From the NCBI GenBank assembly GCA_900312665.1, contig ONZQ02000001.1, positions 2,519,248 to 2,583,247 on the forward strand: 64,000 bases of DNA. Direction: 5' to 3'. The stretch is from Cephalotrichum gorgonifer (taxonomy: Eukaryota > Ascomycota > Sordariomycetes > Microascales > Microascaceae). A program made the translations under genes and the position numbers. Below the pieces are notes generated by a model. The model worked only from the letters and a program-made list of their open reading frames with translations. It ran no database searches and was not told the DNA's origin. Numbering within the stretch: the first letter of the stretch is position 1; every line of letters starts with the position of its first letter. Of this stretch, positions 62,975-64,000 are shown in pieces.

Positions 62975-63944
62975 TTATTTGAAGACCTTGCCAGCGGCGT
63001 GGGGGTACTCCTTGCCGTCAATAACGACGGCGCGGTCCCAGCTCCACTCAGCCTCGAGGAACTTGCGGTCCTCCTCGTTGGTGGGGTCGAGCTTGGTGAA
63101 CTCGTAGCTCTCGTAGTCGGGAGCGACGTCGAAGACGGGCTCGAACTCCTGGCCCCGGATGACGAAAGCACCCTGGATGATGGAGGCGTTGTTCTCGCCG
63201 TAGACGGAGGCGCAACCGAAGAGGTACTTGCGCGACGCCTCCAGGCGGGCGTTGAGGCCACCGATGAGGTTGTTGGACATGAAAGTCAGGGTGAGCTCAT
63301 CGTTGTACTTGTAAGCGGCCTTCCAGATGGAGTACTCGTCGAACTTGATGTTGTCCCAGAACCACTTCAGGGCGTCAGGGGTCTCGCTGTTGGAGTACTG
63401 GCGCTTGAACTCATCAAGAGGGACGCTGGGCTTAGGGAGAAGCTCGCAGGGGTGCTTGGGCTTGGGGGCCTCCTGGGCGGCCGGCTCCTCCTCCTCCGTA
63501 GCCTTGGGGGCAGCGGCGGGGGCGGGCTTGGGGGCAGCCTTCTTCTTCTCCGTCTTGGGGGGGACGTTGGTGAGAGCAGGCGTATCAAGGAGAGTGAGGG
63601 TAGGGGCAACCTCAGCATAGATGGGCTGGGCAGAGATGGTCAGGAACCAACGGGTGAAGTTGGGGAACTGCTCGCGCGCCTCCTTGCCGAAGAAGAACTG
63701 GTAGGCGCGGGCGGCGATTCCGGCGGCGAACAGGTCAGCGAGGGTGATGCGCTCGCCAACCAGGAAGGTGTTGTGAAGGAGGTAGTCCTCGACGACCTGA
63801 ACGAGCTTCAGGGCCTTCTTGGAGCTCTCCTCGACCGCCTTCTTGTTGTAGGGATCCTTGCCAAGGAGGGGTCGGTACCAGCCGCCGAAGGCGGGGAGGA
63901 GCTCCGAGTTGAAGAAGGACATCCACTTCAGGATAGACGCATAG
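62975..63944 (-). CDS. Translation elongation factor eEF1B gamma (5' partial)
   Basis: Structural subunit of the eEF1B nucleotide-exchange complex that recharges eEF1A (family knowledge). Only the 3'-most exon lies in the window, starting at 63944 after a TAACAATCTGTAG acceptor. It begins on the third base of a codon, and the remaining N-terminal exons lie beyond 64000. Seen: most of the GST C-terminal domain (VVEDYLLHNTFLVGERITLAD, ARAYQFFFGKEARE); a Lys/Ala/Pro/Glu-rich linker; and the complete EF1G domain (PKHPCELLPKPSVPLDEFKRQYSN, WFWDNIKFDEYSIWK, VIRGQEFEPVFDVAPDYESYEF), ending AAGKVFK before the stop. Codon use is strongly biased toward C-ending codons, as in highly expressed genes. Confidence 0.96.
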
Positions 63945-64000
63945 CTACAGATTGTTAGCGTCTGAGTGATGGACGACAATAATCTCAGGACAGATGTGAT

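Noticed and set aside
62966..63958. 330-residue plus-strand frame opposite eEF1B gamma
   Set aside because: Antisense shadow created by the C-ending codon bias of a highly expressed gene; Leu/Gly/Val-rich without motifs.
1..64000. CRISPR arrays, bacterial operons, rRNA genes, transposon proteins
   Set aside because: None seen. The repeats are short simple tandem units, the genes have spliceosomal introns, and only one tRNA cloverleaf was found.

Overview
The window comes from the nuclear genome of a filamentous ascomycete (Pezizomycotina; Sordariomycete-like, although the class cannot be fixed from sequence alone). The support is protein-coding genes broken by short introns (mostly 54-100 nt) with GTRNGT-type donors, CTAAC/CTAAT branch sites and YAG acceptors. 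The genes include an AspC/Cdc12 septin, a questin-oxidase-like protein, an MpaB-like oxygenase and Ess2. No prokaryotic, viral or transposon gene was recognised. I rebuilt all exon structures by hand from splice signals and reading-frame continuity.

Layout. 1-13.7 kb: most of the Tra1 pseudokinase gene (5' end outside the window), then the Bur1/CDK9-type kinase; both act in transcription. 14.1-20.7 kb: an unknown multi-pass membrane protein, a NAP/SET-family histone chaperone and a questin-oxidase-like protein. 20.8-28.1 kb: Pwp2 and the septin Cdc12/AspC, divergent from a shared promoter, then a mitochondrial PDK/BCKDK-type kinase. 29.6-40.5 kb: a Ubp15/USP7-type deubiquitinase, a secreted GPI-type PEBP-like protein, an atypical bZIP factor and, divergent from it, an MpaB-like oxygenase. 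40.5-46.0 kb: a 5.6-kb gene-poor stretch with one weakly supported small gene. 46.0-64.0 kb: a dense housekeeping block with Yju2, an orphan coiled-coil protein, Kin17, Spt4, tRNA-Thr(AGU), Pop8, protein phosphatase 5, Ess2, Coq8, Rrp36, a NIF/FCP1-like domain protein and the 3' part of eEF1B-gamma.

Most genes are conserved single-copy eukaryotic genes for gene expression: SAGA/NuA4, P-TEFb/Bur, DSIF, spliceosome (Yju2, Ess2), rRNA and tRNA maturation (Pwp2, Rrp36, Pop8) and translation. The accessory flavour is limited to the questin-oxidase-like gene, the PEBP-like gene, the bZIP/MpaB-like pair, the orphan at 47.4 kb and the gene-poor stretch.

I see no convincing new multi-gene system. The most interesting signals are at the RNA level. 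The bZIP gene's last intron is stop-free, and retaining it would shift the frame into a strongly hydrophobic tail, so a membrane-tethered isoform is possible. Four introns are stop-free and a multiple of three. The deubiquitinase has a probable leader intron placed right after a lone ATG. Several introns carry hexamer or G4-prone repeats.
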